DNA of 64,000 nucleotides from Flavobacterium azizsancarii (lineage in GTDB: Bacteria > Bacteroidota > Bacteroidia > Flavobacteriales > Flavobacteriaceae): NCBI RefSeq assembly GCF_027980145.1, contig NZ_JAMZNK010000010.1:1-64000 (forward strand), written 5' to 3'. The notes beneath the pieces are model-generated. The model did not search any database. It was not told where the DNA came from and saw only the letters and a list, made by a program, of their open reading frames with translations. Both the position numbers and the translations under genes were made by a program. This document shows positions 63,510 through 64,000 of this stretch, piece by piece. Position 1 is the first letter of the stretch. The number at the start of each line of letters is the position of its first letter.

Positions 63510-63965
63510 ATGGAAAAAATTGCTACGAAACCAAATCTTCGAAAAAGAATATTTGCGGGATTAATTGACTATTCGCTAATGTCTGGAATGCTATATATTA
63601 TGTTCGTCTATTATGGAGAAAAAACTTTAACAGGATACAAACTAGAAGGATTTCCTGCATTAACAACATAATTAATTTGGGGTTTTTATATGATTGGATT
63701 CGAATTAAAATTTGGAGGCACTCTTGGTAATCTGGTATTTGATTTAAAAGTTGTTTCCATACGGGATAACAACACTTCAAGTTTAACTTTTGGACAATCC
63801 TTTAAAAGACATTTGGTAGATATATTAGACATTTGGTTTTTTGGACTACTGGGAATATTATTGATAAAAAACACAAAATACAATCAAAGACTTGGAGATT
63901 TGTGGGCGAAAACAATTGTCATTGATTCTACAGATAGTGAGCAATTTTATAAACGTTTTGTTTAA
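63510..63965 (+). pseudogene. RDD-family membrane protein gene with an internal stop codon
   Basis: The frame from ATG 63510 begins KPNLRKRIFAGLIDYSLMSG with the R-A-D-D-like start typical of RDD proteins (RIFAGLIDY). After 53 codons (GFPALTT) comes TAA at 63669-63671. The same frame then continues without any shift as LIWGFYMIGFELKFGGTLGN, LVFDLKVV, QSFKRHLVDILDIWFFG and NQRLGDLWAKTIV to a TAA at 63963-63965. This is a single nonsense change in an otherwise intact gene. A shorter product could restart at ATG 63690. Confidence 0.75.
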
Positions 63966-64000
63966 ACTCGAATTTATATCATTTAAATAACAAAAACCGT

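Noticed and set aside
63690..63965. Separate 91-codon gene starting at ATG 63690
   Set aside because: Its sequence is the second part of one RDD domain in the frame of the upstream ATG, so it is better read as part of a broken gene.

Overview
The window looks like chromosomal DNA of a Flavobacterium-type member of the Bacteroidota. The DNA is AT-rich. Promoters have the TAnnTTTG -7 box typical of this phylum (clear examples before guaB, pepT, trmD, rplS, thiN, rlmF, icd, gltB and lysA), and Shine-Dalgarno sequences are largely absent. The gene families also fit: DUF5723, DUF4249 with a TonB-dependent receptor, DUF3276, NusB with a long N-terminal extension, monomeric isocitrate dehydrogenase and a cyclophilin-FKBP fusion. 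Most genes are housekeeping or small accessory genes. There is no phage, plasmid, CRISPR array, rRNA or tRNA gene that I can recognise. Assignments come from reading motifs by eye, not from database searches.

Layout. 0-7.4 kb: the 5' end of a group II intron just behind the guaB terminator, guaB, a DUF5723 protein with its lipoprotein partner, HMG-CoA lyase, then a divergent SatD/DUF3307 pair behind a striking triple operator, and pyrD. 7.4-15 kb: a formylglycine-generating-enzyme-like protein, peptidase T, a seven-copy hairpin array, yajC, nusB, a second hairpin array and leucine dehydrogenase. 15-22 kb: an ABC exporter, a PUR-family protein, three alpha/beta hydrolases, CsaA, a redoxin, a candidate structured RNA and a GreA-like factor. 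22-30 kb (mostly minus strand): cytochrome c, the immunophilin fusion, MFS transporter, cupin, TIM-barrel enzyme, FMN reductase, archaemetzincin, and a RAYT transposase amid its REP palindromes and a 300-bp duplication. 30-42.6 kb: trmD, rplS, an inverted-repeat element, XRE regulator, icd, TonB receptor/DUF4249, GyrI-like, DinB, RidA, thiN and rlmF. 42.6-54 kb: a lipoprotein hydrolase, uvrB, TerB-like, a dipeptide epimerase/PLP-enzyme pair, DUF1456, a LytS/LytR-type two-component pair, DUF5694 and sucC. 54-64 kb: gltB, gltD, lysA, a secreted protein and an RDD gene broken by a stop codon.

The genes mainly serve central metabolism: purine (guaB), pyrimidine (pyrD), nitrogen (gltBD, leucine dehydrogenase), TCA cycle (icd, sucC), lysine/peptidoglycan precursor (lysA, possibly the epimerase pair) and RNA or ribosome maturation (trmD, rplS, rlmF, nusB).

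The most unusual content is in the gaps. At least six families of short palindromic elements (about 75-150 bp, with terminal inverted repeats) sit between genes, in places arranged in tandem or nested in one another. The best candidate for an undescribed system is SatD-DUF3307. SatD appears to join a cyclase/GGDEF-like fold to a helix-turn-helix. It overlaps a membrane-protein gene and lies behind three identical-geometry operators (ATTAC-N8-GTAAT) spaced exactly 28 bp apart, one of which covers the promoter.
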